A stretch of DNA of 36,126 bases from Calothrix sp. HK-06. Its GTDB lineage: Bacteria > Cyanobacteriota > Cyanobacteriia > Cyanobacteriales > Nostocaceae. The notes beneath the pieces are model-generated. The model ran no database searches and was not told the DNA's origin. It saw nothing but the letters and a program-made list of their open reading frames with translations. Every line of letters starts with the position of its first letter. Position 1 is the first letter of the stretch. The translations under genes were made by a program, and so were the position numbers. The stretch spans positions 1 through 36,126 of the forward strand of contig NZ_MRCD01000088.1 of NCBI RefSeq assembly GCF_001904745.1, written 5' to 3'. Shown here piece by piece: positions 26,297 through 34,815 of this stretch.

Positions 26297-27055
26297 CTAA
26301 GAGTCACGCCTTTGGTGAATATTTATCGCTAGTATTTCAAGTGCCAAGTAAAAAAGGAACTGTGAATTGGTGACTAGATAGCGTTTCCATAATCTGCCAG
26401 GTTCTTGGAGTAATCGATAAAACCATTCTAATCCAACTTGCTGCATCCACAAAGGCGCCCTTCTTTTCGTACCAGCAATCACTTGAAAAGTCCCACCAAC
26501 ACCAATTGCTAGATTAACTCCCAATTGTGAAAAGTTCTCTTGAATGAAATTCTCTTGTCTAGGAACACCCATTCCGACAATTAGTATTTGGGCTTGACTC
26601 TGTTTGATAGCTTCGACAATTTTTGGTGTTTCGCTATTGGAAAAATATCCATGATGGAAGCCACAAATCTTTAATCGGTTGTACTTTTGCTGTAGTTTTT
26701 TGACTACAGTCTCAATAACTTCTGGTTCTGCTCCAAGCAAAAAGACATCAAAATCCTCTTTACTGGCAACTACTGCTAATCCCTCGACCAAATCGACTCC
26801 TGTGACTCGTTCGGGTATAGGTAAAGGAAATAACCTTGATGCCCAAACTATTGGTTGACCGTCAGCCACTACTAATGAGGCATTATTGATAAAAGTCTGT
26901 AAGTACTGATTTGAAAGCATCATCATTGATATAGCCACATTGACAGTGGCAATATATCCTTGCTTCTCATTCTTAATCCATTCACTTGCCCAGTCTAAAG
27001 TTTCATCAAAAGTAACAGTATCGTAAGAGCAGTTCAATAACTTAATTCGATTCAT
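26297..27055 (-). CDS. WecG/TagA/CpsF-family glycosyltransferase
   Basis: This 252-aa protein is typical of the WecG/TagA (GT26) family, which adds ManNAc-type or uronic sugars to lipid-linked acceptors. Motifs seen are YIATVNVAISMMM, LVVADGQPIVWASRLF (with the family Asp), ITERVTG-like IPERVTGVDLV, ILIVGMGVPRQENFI, GVGGTFQVIAGTKRRAP and GLEWFYRLLQEPGRLWKRY. Length agrees with the family. Its ATG overlaps the TGA of the upstream alpha/alpha-toroid gene (ATGA), so the two are translationally coupled. This suggests a surface polysaccharide or glycoconjugate role. Confidence 0.92.
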   Translation of the reverse strand: MNRIKLLNCSYDTVTFDETLDWASEWIKNEKQGYIATVNVAISMMMLSNQYLQTFINNASLVVADGQPIVWASRLFPLPIPERVTGVDLVEGLAVVASKEDFDVFLLGAEPEVIETVVKKLQQKYNRLKICGFHHGYFSNSETPKIVEAIKQSQAQILIVGMGVPRQENFIQENFSQLGVNLAIGVGGTFQVIAGTKRRAPLWMQQVGLEWFYRLLQEPGRLWKRYLVTNSQFLFYLALEILAINIHQRRDS

Positions 27056-28203
27056 ACATTTGTTTTTATTAACATTAGTAAACCATCAATAAAAAACTTA
27101 GTTGCCCAATTTGGATAAGATAAACGTGTGTATTTACCCCAAATCGGTTGCGAACCCTTGATTCCACCCCGAATATTTAAATCTGATGTTTGAATGTCTT
27201 GACAAGACATAACGTATTGCAAACTGGTCAAAGCGGCTTGGTAATAACGTCTATCTCCTTTAAGCTCAAACAGTTTTAGCCACAAAATCGCCATCTGACA
27301 GTTGCCTGTTAAGCAGCAATAGCTTTCGTCTGATTTACCATTACTGTCAATTTGACCTGGTATGAAACCATTCGAGTGCATTTTTGCTAACATACCTTCT
27401 GAACCAAGAATTGCAGCGCCAATATATTTCTGTTCTTTCTGAATTATTCCTGATTCAAATAAACCTCTTAGAGCGTAAACAATATTATGAGTAAATGGAG
27501 CTGTATCTGCGGTAAAAGCACACTGGTCAAAGCATCCATTTTTTTGTTGGCTAAGTCCCCAATCTAAATTTGCATAAGCGACTTGCAAATATTCTGGTTT
27601 TGATTTTAAAGCATTCAACTCCAAAAGCGCCCATGCAACGCGCGTATTATAAACATGGGGTATACCTAAATGAGTATTACTAGTCCAGCGTCCATTACTG
27701 TCTGCAACTCGAACCAGCCAGTCAGAAGCGCGTTCTGCTGCTTGTAAAAAGCATGGTTCTTGCGTTTCTTGATAAGCTCGTACATATCCTAATAAAACTT
27801 GACCTGTATCAAAGACTATTCCTTCAGAACTATACCGTGTATTAGATATGGAACCGTCAGAATTTTGTACTTCACACAGCCACTTAGCTATTTTGACTGC
27901 TCTGTCCCATGAGTCATTATCGTTTAACTGCTGTGCAAGATTAAAAAACGTCACAGCTATATAACCAGAAGTTTCACGATAAGATGTTCGCCAACCACCT
28001 TTAAGCGAATAACCCCAACTAACTCCATCATCAAGCGATATGTCGTGCGCGCGTTTTAGCCAACTGACCGCAGCACTTAAATGTTTTTGCGGTTCGTCAA
28101 TAACTGGAGAAGTCGCAAACATATCTTGCGTTGCCTTAGTTGCAAAACATTGTATACGAGCTAATTGTTGATTAATTGCAGGTTCAGACTTTTTTAAAAC
28201 CAT
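27052..28203 (-). CDS. Alpha/alpha-toroid protein, possible polysaccharide-acting enzyme
   Basis: A 383-aa soluble protein when started at the ATG at 28203 (an in-frame TTG lies at 28215). It is built of repeating helical units: GGWRTSYRETSGYIAVTFFN, FDTGQVLLGYVRAYQETQE, LGIPHVYNTRVAWALLEL, FTHNIVYALRGLFESG and CQMAILWLKLFELKGDRRYY. This pattern is characteristic of (alpha/alpha)6 barrels such as glycoside hydrolases, lyases or epimerases. I cannot name the exact family. The four-base overlap with a WecG-like transferase supports a role in sugar-polymer metabolism. No signal peptide is visible, so it probably works in the cytoplasm. Confidence 0.65.
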   Translation of the reverse strand: MVLKKSEPAINQQLARIQCFATKATQDMFATSPVIDEPQKHLSAAVSWLKRAHDISLDDGVSWGYSLKGGWRTSYRETSGYIAVTFFNLAQQLNDNDSWDRAVKIAKWLCEVQNSDGSISNTRYSSEGIVFDTGQVLLGYVRAYQETQEPCFLQAAERASDWLVRVADSNGRWTSNTHLGIPHVYNTRVAWALLELNALKSKPEYLQVAYANLDWGLSQQKNGCFDQCAFTADTAPFTHNIVYALRGLFESGIIQKEQKYIGAAILGSEGMLAKMHSNGFIPGQIDSNGKSDESYCCLTGNCQMAILWLKLFELKGDRRYYQAALTSLQYVMSCQDIQTSDLNIRGGIKGSQPIWGKYTRLSYPNWATKFFIDGLLMLIKTNV

Positions 28204-28259
28204 AAATGTTACCAAATGAATGAAAGCTAACTATACAGTTATGAAAGAATGGAAATCCT

Positions 28260-28351
28260 AGAAACCGGGTTTTTTTATTAAAGTCTCGTAAAAAAATAAC
28301 GATTTGTCTGCGACAATGAATGCGTAGAAACCCGGTTTCTTGGCGTAAGTC
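28260..28351. repeat. Inverted-repeat element (AGAAACCGGGTTT type)
   Basis: The arms agaaaccgggttt (28260-28272) and aaacccggtttct (28328-28340) are perfect 13-bp inverted repeats, followed by tggcgtaagtcc. The end of the window (36060-36126) carries a related sequence beginning aggacttacgcac and including gaaacctgg, which is the reverse orientation of this end. The two are therefore probably members of one dispersed non-coding family. Confidence 0.7.
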
Positions 28352-28762
28352 CTGTTTGATTTAGAAAATTATGTTTGTATTCATTTATAATTATTTATGC
28401 TTATGATTATTGACAACAATGGTCTTAATGAAAAATATGCCGGATGAGACGATTTAGGTAAGTATTTTATAATAGCTATCGACTAAATCAGCTTTTTGTC
28501 TCCGCATCTAAGACCTGTAATTATATATATATTTAATCTTTTACAAATTTCATGAAGATACTATGAACTTATGTATAAATATTTACATATTTTTTTCTAA
28601 TCAGATTTAATTCTTAGTGTATCGTGTTATGTTTATTACAAGTTCAATAATTCCGTAAATTGGATAAAACGAAATAGAATTGAAACTCAGCTTGCTTTTT
28701 AATAAGCACAGAATTGCGAAGCACGGTAAACTTGATTTTTTAAGGTGTTTTAGCTATTCAAC
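28352..28762. other. AT-rich intergenic region upstream of dapL
   Basis: No open frame, RNA gene or repeat was recognised in these about 410 bases. They contain AT-rich stretches (ttatatatatatttaatc) and should include the dapL promoter and 5' leader. I could not identify a specific regulator site. Confidence 0.5.
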
Positions 28763-30001
28763 ATGGCAACGATTAACGATAATTATCTCAAGCTCAAAGC
28801 TGGCTATCTGTTTCCAGAGATTGCACGTCGGGTGAATGCATTTGCAGAAACGAATGCTGATGCTAAAGTTATTCGCTTAGGAATAGGTGACGTTACCGAA
28901 CCATTGCCCGAAGCTTGTCGAACTGCGATGATTAAAGCAGTTGAGGACATGGGAAATCGAGACGATTTTAAAGGGTACGGGCCTGAGCAAGGTTATGCTT
29001 GGTTACGCGAGAAAATTGCCAAGCACGATTTTCAAGCTCGCGGGTGTGATGTTGATGCTTCGGAGATTTTTATTTCTGATGGTTCTAAATGTGACTGCGG
29101 TAATATCTTAGATATTTTTGGCAATAATAATATCATTGCAGTCACAGACCCAGTATATCCTGTATACGTAGACACAAATGTAATGGCGGGTCATACGGGG
29201 GATGTGAATGAAAAAGGTGAATATGGCGGTTTAGTTTATCTACCTATTTCTGCCGACAATAACTTTACCGCTGAAATTCCCTCACAGAAAGTTGATTTGA
29301 TTTATCTTTGCTTTCCTAATAATCCTACAGGCGCCACAGCAAGTAGAGAGCATCTCAAAGCTTGGGTTGACTACGCGCGTAGTAACGGTTCGATAATATT
29401 CTTCGATGCAGCTTACGAAGCATTTATTAGTGACCCTGATATTCCTCATTCTATTTATGAAATAGAAGGCGCCCGTGATTGTGCGATAGAATTTCGGTCA
29501 TTCTCCAAAAATGCAGGTTTTACAGGAACTCGATGTGCCTTAACTGTTGTACCCAAAACCTTAATAGGAAAAGCTGCTGACGGTTCCAGCGTAGAAATAT
29601 GGAAACTTTGGAATCGACGCCAGTCTACCAAATTTAATGGAGTATCTTATATAGTGCAGCGAGGCGCCGAAGCAGTATATTCAGAAGAAGGTAAAGCCCA
29701 AACCAAAGCTTTAATAGACTTCTACATGGAAAACGCAAAAATCATCCGCGAGAAACTTACAGAAGCTGGTATTTCTGTATACGGTGGCGTAAATGCACCT
29801 TACGTTTGGGTAAAAACACCCAATAACCTATCAAGCTGGGACTTTTTCGACAAATTGCTGCACACCTGCAACGTTGTTGGAACGCCCGGTTCCGGTTTTG
29901 GCGCCGCAGGTGAAGGATACTTCCGCATTTCTGCATTCAACAGCCGTGCGAACGTTGAAGAAGCAATGAAACGCATCACCGAAAAATTCCCAATCACCTA
30001 A
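28763..30001 (+). CDS. dapL: LL-diaminopimelate aminotransferase
   Basis: This 412-aa PLP enzyme converts tetrahydrodipicolinate and glutamate to LL-diaminopimelate for lysine and peptidoglycan synthesis. It is the DapL route used by cyanobacteria and plants. Motifs are [15 protein letters not shown] at the start, [56 protein letters not shown] and the PLP lysine in [16 protein letters not shown]. The C-terminal [20 protein letters not shown] holds the carboxylate-binding arginine. Length matches the family. It is monocistronic, with a small hairpin after the stop. It may supply diaminopimelate in the same cell as the LysA-like protein, but the two are far apart. Confidence 0.96.
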   Translation: MATINDNYLKLKAGYLFPEIARRVNAFAETNADAKVIRLGIGDVTEPLPEACRTAMIKAVEDMGNRDDFKGYGPEQGYAWLREKIAKHDFQARGCDVDASEIFISDGSKCDCGNILDIFGNNNIIAVTDPVYPVYVDTNVMAGHTGDVNEKGEYGGLVYLPISADNNFTAEIPSQKVDLIYLCFPNNPTGATASREHLKAWVDYARSNGSIIFFDAAYEAFISDPDIPHSIYEIEGARDCAIEFRSFSKNAGFTGTRCALTVVPKTLIGKAADGSSVEIWKLWNRRQSTKFNGVSYIVQRGAEAVYSEEGKAQTKALIDFYMENAKIIREKLTEAGISVYGGVNAPYVWVKTPNNLSSWDFFDKLLHTCNVVGTPGSGFGAAGEGYFRISAFNSRANVEEAMKRITEKFPIT

Positions 30002-30013
30002 TACATAATGTAG

Positions 30014-30033
30014 AGACCGAATTTATTCGGTCT
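30014..30033 (+). terminator. Hairpin after dapL
   Basis: The sequence agaccgaat, spacer tt, attcggtct is a perfect 9-bp stem starting 13 bases after the dapL stop. No T-run follows, so it may stabilise or terminate the transcript. The role is inferred from position. Confidence 0.55.
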
Positions 30034-30140
30034 TCCATAAACATCAAGACAGATGAAAAATTCTTCCCATGCGAAGATTACAAAAAGCACTAATTAGCCG
30101 ACAATATTACTACACCAATACATAGACATCAAGCAAGATT

Positions 30141-30404
30141 ATGTCTGCACATACACAAATAGTAAGCAGTACCCCCGAACGAACAAGATTAAGAGTATCA
30201 GATATACATCGTAGCCAAGAAGAAATGGAGCGTATTAGCCAAAGTATAGAGGCGCCGCCTTTTATTAGCAGCGTAGAATGCAACTATAAAACAGGCAGTA
30301 TCCTTATTCATCACGATTCCCACGAAGATGTGCTGGAAGCTATCAAGGATATTATGAAAAACTTAGGAATTACTTTTGATGATGTTACAGATACTAATGA
30401 GTAA
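30141..30404 (+). CDS. Small HMA-like protein
   Basis: This 87-aa protein has a beta-alpha-beta pattern like a single HMA/ferredoxin-like domain: TRLRVSDIHRSQEEMERI, then ISSVECNYKTGSILIHHDSH and a final helix and acidic tail (DDVTDTNE). As with the 174-aa protein at 21017-21541, the CxxC metal-binding motif is missing. No strong Shine-Dalgarno is visible. It is 140 bp beyond dapL and probably transcribed separately. Function unknown. Confidence 0.68.
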   Translation: MSAHTQIVSSTPERTRLRVSDIHRSQEEMERISQSIEAPPFISSVECNYKTGSILIHHDSHEDVLEAIKDIMKNLGITFDDVTDTNE

Positions 30405-30431
30405 TACATATTACATCTAAAAGCGCTCTCT

Positions 30432-30526
30432 GCAACGGATGCAACGGATGATTTATTGGGAGCAAACATCTTAATATATTGTTACTAAAAATCAACCATC
30501 CGTTACATCCGTTCATAATCCGTTGC
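30432..30526. repeat. Inverted cluster of 9-bp repeats
   Basis: Two reverse-orientation units (gcaacggat at 30432 and 30441) are followed about 50 bp later by three forward units: atccgttac 30498, atccgttca 30507 and atccgttgc 30518. The two groups can pair into a stem of about 20 bp. The same unit is found at 14720 and 25022-25048. Confidence 0.8.
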
Positions 30527-30583
30527 CAGTACATATTGTTTGATAGAGTAATGCTAACCTTTAAAGGGTGATAATCCTGAGCG

Positions 30584-30865
30584 TCAGCGATGAAAGTTAT
30601 TCACAGCACTTGGGTCATTCCACGCGAAATGCTCTTGCCATGATTGTTGGCGAGGATGAAATAGTGGGACAATTTGTTGAGTTGTAGAGTCTAAAGCTTC
30701 TGTTTTGGTGTGCTTGTGATTATTACAACCTTGGCATGACAGTGCCAAATTTTCCAAGATTGTTTTACCACCTTTGTAACGAGGCGCAATATGTTCTACA
30801 GAGAATGATTGAGTGGCAAACTTTACTTGACTGCGGCAGTACTCGCAGCATTCTTTAGCCCTACC
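30584..30865 (-). pseudogene. Truncated HNH endonuclease
   Basis: The frame reads ECCEYCRSQVKFATQSFSVE, then HIAPRYKGGKTILENLALSC, then QGCNNHKHTKTEALDSTTQQ and HPRQQSWQEHFAWND. The two CxxC pairs (CEYC, CQGC), the EHI and the NNHK are the HNH fold. It stops at 30584, well short of the usual length of about 165 residues. It has no start codon before an in-frame TAG at 30866-30868, next to a ccctaccctaccc tract. Both ends are therefore damaged. It may have been a free-standing nuclease or part of a mobile element. Confidence 0.78.
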
Positions 30866-30999
30866 CTACCCTACCCTTCGGTAAATCCTACCCTGCGGGA
30901 AAACTCCGTTTACGGATAACGGGAAAACTGCTTTAACGTTCGCGACTCATGACAGTGATTGGAAATAATCAGCATGACAGTAGTGAAAGCAAATAAAAG

Positions 31000-31072
31000 T
31001 GGAGCCAAGCGGGATCGAACCGCTGACCTCTACAATGCCATTGTAGCGCTCTACCAACTGAGCTATGACCCC
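31000..31072 (-). tRNA. tRNA-Ala (GGC anticodon)
   Basis: Read on the minus strand, the 73-nt gene starts GGGGTCATAGCTCAGTTGG. It has acceptor pairing GGGGTCA/TGGCTCC with one G-U pair, the D-arm AGCTCAGTTGGTAGAGC, the anticodon arm CTACA-ATGGCAT-TGTAG (anticodon GGC, alanine) and the T-arm with GTTCGATCC. The discriminator is A. No CCA is encoded. Confidence 0.95.
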
Positions 31073-31226
31073 GTAATTTTTTCATTATACCTTAAATATT
31101 TGCTCTGATGTCAATAAAATGCGACTTCAAATCTCAGTTATATTGATAACTTATGTGTTTGATGAGAATAATTAATCGCACTGACAATAAATATTTATAT
31201 AAGAATATTTAGATATGATTACGCAT

Positions 31227-31415
31227 TTACAGTTGTAACAGATAGGTCATGCAGTGACCCATTAAGAAGTAAACAACGAGCATTCCTGCCGCAGCCATTG
31301 CTACTAGCCCTCCAGCTAGCATTAGGGAAAATTCCTTGTGTTCTACTGCTTTTTCCATAAGGTGTAGCGACCAGGCAACCAGCGCTACATCAAAAATTAA
31401 TATAGGTATTAACAT
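31227..31415 (-). CDS. Small two-helix membrane protein
   Basis: This 62-aa protein is almost wholly hydrophobic, with two helices: IPILIFDVALVAWSLHLM and LMLAGGLVAMAAAGMLVVYF. They are joined by a charged loop, EKAVEHKEF. The loop position suggests a hairpin with one charged side. Codon pattern and composition look genuine, and the frame ends cleanly. The name and function are unknown. It lies between tRNA-Ala and hisF. Confidence 0.6.
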   Translation of the reverse strand: MLIPILIFDVALVAWSLHLMEKAVEHKEFSLMLAGGLVAMAAAGMLVVYFLMGHCMTYLLQL

Positions 31416-31475
31416 TTTTCTTAATAAAAGTTATTTCTTCTTCATCAAGCTTAACACTAATTTTGATAAGTGTGT

Positions 31476-31497
31476 CTAACCACGCTGTGGTGGTTAG
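31476..31497. terminator. Hairpin after hisF
   Basis: The sequence ctaaccac, loop gctgtg, gtggttag is a perfect 8-bp stem, 20 bases after the hisF stop. No T-run is seen, so a terminator role is plausible but weakly supported. Confidence 0.55.
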
Positions 31498-31517
31498 ATT
31501 CAGGCAAGATACCAGGA

Positions 31518-32285
31518 CTACATTCGGATAGGAACTTTATTGTCGTTAAGATAATTTTTGATTTGGCTTACAGTTAGTTGTCCGTAATGTAAAAGTGATG
31601 CTAGTAAGGCAGCTTCGGCTTTACCCTCGGTTAGTGCTTGGTGGATGTGTTCGCAAGTTCCGGCGCCACCAGAGGCAACAACAGGAATTTGGACTCTAGT
31701 CGCGATAGCACGGGTAAGCTCTAAGTCGTAACCAGCTTGGGTGCCATCAGCGTCCATACTTGTAATTAATAATTCCCCGGCGCCGCGTTTTTCAAGTTCT
31801 TGTGCCCAAGTGAGAGCATCAATACCTGTATTTTCTCTGCCACCCCTCACATAAACATCCCAACCTGGGTTTTCTAAGTTTTGCCTCCTCCGGGCATCGA
31901 TTGCAACTACTATGCACTGATTACCGAAACGGTCACTAGCACGATTGATAAAATCAGGGTCGCGTACTGCCGCAGAATTAATACTAACCTTATCCGCCCC
32001 CGCTCGTAACAAATTTTTAACATTTTCTAAGGATTGAATACCACCACCGACAGTTAACGGAATAAATACCTGCTCTGCGGTTCGGTAAACAACATCAATA
32101 ATTGTGCCTCTATCTTCATGAGTCGCTGTAATATCAAGAAATACTAACTCATCGGCGCCTGCCTCGTTGTAAACCTTCGCTAGTTCCACGGGGTCACCCG
32201 CATCTTTGAGGTTGACAAAGTTAACTCCTTTCACAACTCGTCCCGCTTTGACATCCAGACACGGTAGAATCCTTTTAGCTAGCAT
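31518..32285 (-). CDS. hisF: Imidazole glycerol phosphate synthase, cyclase subunit
   Basis: This 255-aa TIM-barrel enzyme (usual length about 255) works with HisH to make imidazole glycerol phosphate and AICAR from PRFAR in histidine synthesis. Family motifs are [18 protein letters not shown] (catalytic Asp11 in LDV), [54 protein letters not shown] (second catalytic Asp), [17 protein letters not shown] and [14 protein letters not shown]. hisH is not in this window. It is divergent from ruvB, with a 137-bp gap. Confidence 0.97.
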   Translation of the reverse strand: MLAKRILPCLDVKAGRVVKGVNFVNLKDAGDPVELAKVYNEAGADELVFLDITATHEDRGTIIDVVYRTAEQVFIPLTVGGGIQSLENVKNLLRAGADKVSINSAAVRDPDFINRASDRFGNQCIVVAIDARRRQNLENPGWDVYVRGGRENTGIDALTWAQELEKRGAGELLITSMDADGTQAGYDLELTRAIATRVQIPVVASGGAGTCEHIHQALTEGKAEAALLASLLHYGQLTVSQIKNYLNDNKVPIRM

Positions 32286-32422
32286 GAGAATTTTTTACAC
32301 TCCGAACGTATTTTGCCCGACTTAAAATTGTAAATAAATTTTAAAGTGACGAGCTACCACAAAAAAAAATTATTTTAAATTCTCATTCCTAACCATCCAG
32401 TTACTGACCACCCAACCGAACT

Positions 32423-33574
32423 ATGGCTATCATCTCCTCAAGGCAACAGTCACAAAACCCTGACGACGGTGAACAACCAAAACGCCCGAAACGTCCAAGG
32501 GAGCCTAAAAAAGCATCAGAGCAAACACCAGAATTGGTGCCATCCGAGGTGTCAACAGAGAATGCTCTATTGCAACCCGAAGCAAAAGTAGACGAACAAG
32601 GCAAACAGGAAGATAGTATTCGTCCACATCGCTTTGAAGACTATATCGGTCAAAAAGATTTAAAAGATGTATTAGAAATAGCAATAAAAGCGGCAAAATC
32701 ACGTAACGAATTTCTCGACCATTTATTACTATATGGGCCACCTGGACTTGGTAAAACTACAATGGCAATGATAATCGCCTCAGAAATGGGTGTTGGCTGT
32801 AAAATTACCAGCGCACCTGCTTTAGAGCGTCCGCGTGATATTGCAGGATTGCTAATTGGTTTAAAACCTGGTGATGTATTATTTATTGATGAAATTCACC
32901 GTTTATCGCGAATGGCTGAAGAAATTTTATACCCAGCGATGGAAGATTATCGTCTGGATATCACTGTTGGTAAAGGTACAACCGCCAAGACTCGCAGCAT
33001 ACCCCTAGTAAAATTTACTTTAGTTGGCGCCACAACAAGAGTCGGAGCATTAACCTCACCACTTCGCGATAGATTTGGTTTAGTGCAAAAACTGCGCTTC
33101 TATGAACCAGAAGAACTTAGCAAAATAGTTATCCGTAGCGCTCAACTACTTAACACTCCCATAAACTCTGAAGGCGCACAAGAAGTAGCTCGTCGTGCGC
33201 GTGGAACACCACGTATAGCCAATAGATTACTAAGACGTGTACGTGATTATGCGGAAGTCAAAGAATGTGGTGAAATAACAAAAGTTGTCGCAGCCGAAGC
33301 ACTAGAACTATTTCAAGTAGACCCATGTGGCTTAGACTGGACAGACCGTAAAATGTTGAGTGTAATAATTGAACAATTTAACGGAGGTCCAGTTGGAATA
33401 GAAACAATAGCAGCCGCAACAGGCGAAGATACACAAACAATAGAAGAAGTATACGAACCATACCTCATGCAAATAGGCTATTTAAGCCGAACACCACGCG
33501 GAAGAACAGCCACACAAGCAGCATACAAACACATGGGCTTCAAACAAACAAACGAGCAATTATCGCTTCTGTAG
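32423..33574 (+). CDS. ruvB: Holliday junction branch migration helicase RuvB
   Basis: This 383-aa AAA+ motor drives branch migration with RuvA. It has Walker [11 protein letters not shown], Walker [11 protein letters not shown], sensor [20 protein letters not shown] and the RuvB C-terminal winged helix ending [13 protein letters not shown]. About 60 N-terminal residues are a charged, low-complexity extension ([20 protein letters not shown]), seen in many cyanobacterial RuvB proteins. The domain starts at [11 protein letters not shown]. The stop lies inside the start of a palindromic repeat. Confidence 0.97.
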   Translation: MAIISSRQQSQNPDDGEQPKRPKRPREPKKASEQTPELVPSEVSTENALLQPEAKVDEQGKQEDSIRPHRFEDYIGQKDLKDVLEIAIKAAKSRNEFLDHLLLYGPPGLGKTTMAMIIASEMGVGCKITSAPALERPRDIAGLLIGLKPGDVLFIDEIHRLSRMAEEILYPAMEDYRLDITVGKGTTAKTRSIPLVKFTLVGATTRVGALTSPLRDRFGLVQKLRFYEPEELSKIVIRSAQLLNTPINSEGAQEVARRARGTPRIANRLLRRVRDYAEVKECGEITKVVAAEALELFQVDPCGLDWTDRKMLSVIIEQFNGGPVGIETIAAATGEDTQTIEEVYEPYLMQIGYLSRTPRGRTATQAAYKHMGFKQTNEQLSLL

Positions 33575-33633
33575 GGTGCGTGACGCTACGACAATTCTAA
33601 AACGAAGCTACAAATCTCGTAGCGTCACGCACC
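33575..33633. repeat. Perfect 17-bp inverted-repeat element
   Basis: The arms ggtgcgtgacgctacga (33575-33591) and tcgtagcgtcacgcacc (33617-33633) are exact reverse complements around a 25-base spacer. It is related to the copies at 1-59 and 33676-33736. It lies directly after the ruvB stop codon and may also end that transcript. Confidence 0.9.
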
Positions 33634-33675
33634 ATCTGCATGATAATGAAAGCGATGCACGATCAATCTTGTAGT

Positions 33676-33736
33676 GGTGCGTGAAAGCACTTTAATATTT
33701 TGTTACATTGATTGATTGTAATAGCTTTCACGCACC
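33676..33736. repeat. Variant copy of the GTGCGTGA inverted repeat
   Basis: The arms ggtgcgtgaaagc (33676-33688) and gctttcacgcacc (33724-33736) pair perfectly over 13 bp. The outer eight bases match the neighbouring element while the inner part differs, as expected in an evolving family. It lies just before the exported TPR gene. Confidence 0.85.
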
Positions 33737-33770
33737 CTACAATAATTAAATTGAAAGATGATTAAAACAA

Positions 33771-34574
33771 ATGGTCAAGTTAATCGCTGTTATCTTAAGC
33801 ATATTTTTATTATTCGGGTGGAGTACACCAGCCAAAGCGCAGTCCCAAGCAAACTTAACCCCCGAACAAATACAACTGCGGGATGAACTAGGAAACAAAG
33901 CTTTTGCCGCAACAGACAAAGGAGACTTCGCGACTGCAGAAAACTACTGGACACAAATGCTCGAACAAGACCCCACAAATGCAGCAGTTTGGAGTAATCG
34001 CGGAAACTCGCGCGTCAGTCAAAATAAATTACAAGAAGCTCTTGTAGATTATAATAATGCAGTTAAACTGGCGCCGAACGTAACTGACCCATATTTAAAT
34101 CGTGGTACAGCATTAGAAGGCTTAGGACGTTGGGAAGAAGCAATAGCTGATTATAATCATTTACTAGAAATCGATCCCAACGATGCAATGGCATACAACA
34201 ACCGAGGTAATGCCGAAGCAGGTTTAGGAAAATGGCAAGAAGCCATCGCTGACTACAAAAAATCAGCAGATATTGCACCGAACTTCGCTTTCGCCCGTGC
34301 CAACTATGCTCTAGCATTATACGAATCAGGCGAAAAAGACGAAGCAATCCACCAAATGAAAAATATTCTTCGTAAATATCCCAAATTCGCCGACGTGCGT
34401 GCCTCAATTACAGCAGCACTATGGGAAAAAGGTCAACAAGGAGAAGCAGAAAGTAACTGGGTTGCCGCAGTCGGTCTTGATCCCCGCTACCGAGATATAA
34501 ACTGGGTCAAAAACGTCCGTCGTTGGTCTCCCAGCATGGTCAGCGCATTAGAAAAGTTTTTGAAATTACAGTAG
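33771..34574 (+). CDS. Exported TPR protein
   Basis: This 267-aa protein starts with a clear signal peptide (MVKLIAVILSIFLLFGWS, cleavage likely after AKAQ) and is followed by four to five TPR units (AVWSNRGNSRVSQNKLQEAL, DPYLNRGTALEGLGRWEEAI, MAYNNRGNAEAGLGKWQEAI, FARANYALALYESGEKDEAI). It ends NWVKNVRRWSPSMVSALEKF. The protein should work in the periplasm or thylakoid lumen as an assembly scaffold. Similar lumenal TPR proteins are common in cyanobacteria. The partner is unknown. Confidence 0.9.
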   Translation: MVKLIAVILSIFLLFGWSTPAKAQSQANLTPEQIQLRDELGNKAFAATDKGDFATAENYWTQMLEQDPTNAAVWSNRGNSRVSQNKLQEALVDYNNAVKLAPNVTDPYLNRGTALEGLGRWEEAIADYNHLLEIDPNDAMAYNNRGNAEAGLGKWQEAIADYKKSADIAPNFAFARANYALALYESGEKDEAIHQMKNILRKYPKFADVRASITAALWEKGQQGEAESNWVAAVGLDPRYRDINWVKNVRRWSPSMVSALEKFLKLQ

Positions 34575-34815
34575 TACTTATTTACCATAAATTAACAATC
34601 TTGTGAGAATCTTGTGGGGTGGGCATCCTTGCCTGCCTTTTATATTGCTCAGTGTTTATCCCCTAAATTTTTGACCATAATTTAAGATTATTATCTCTAG
34701 CATTGCATAAATTTCTTAATGCTACTCCTATTAATAAGAACGTGGACAATCTTATTAAAAAATTCGGGAATCTACTCACCCTCAAAATGACCATTTATAC
34801 ATTACAGCTAATAGC

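Noticed and set aside
34063-34407. Frames opposite the exported TPR gene (33790-33978, 34063-34407)
   Set aside because: Antisense shadows of the TPR repeats without start signals.
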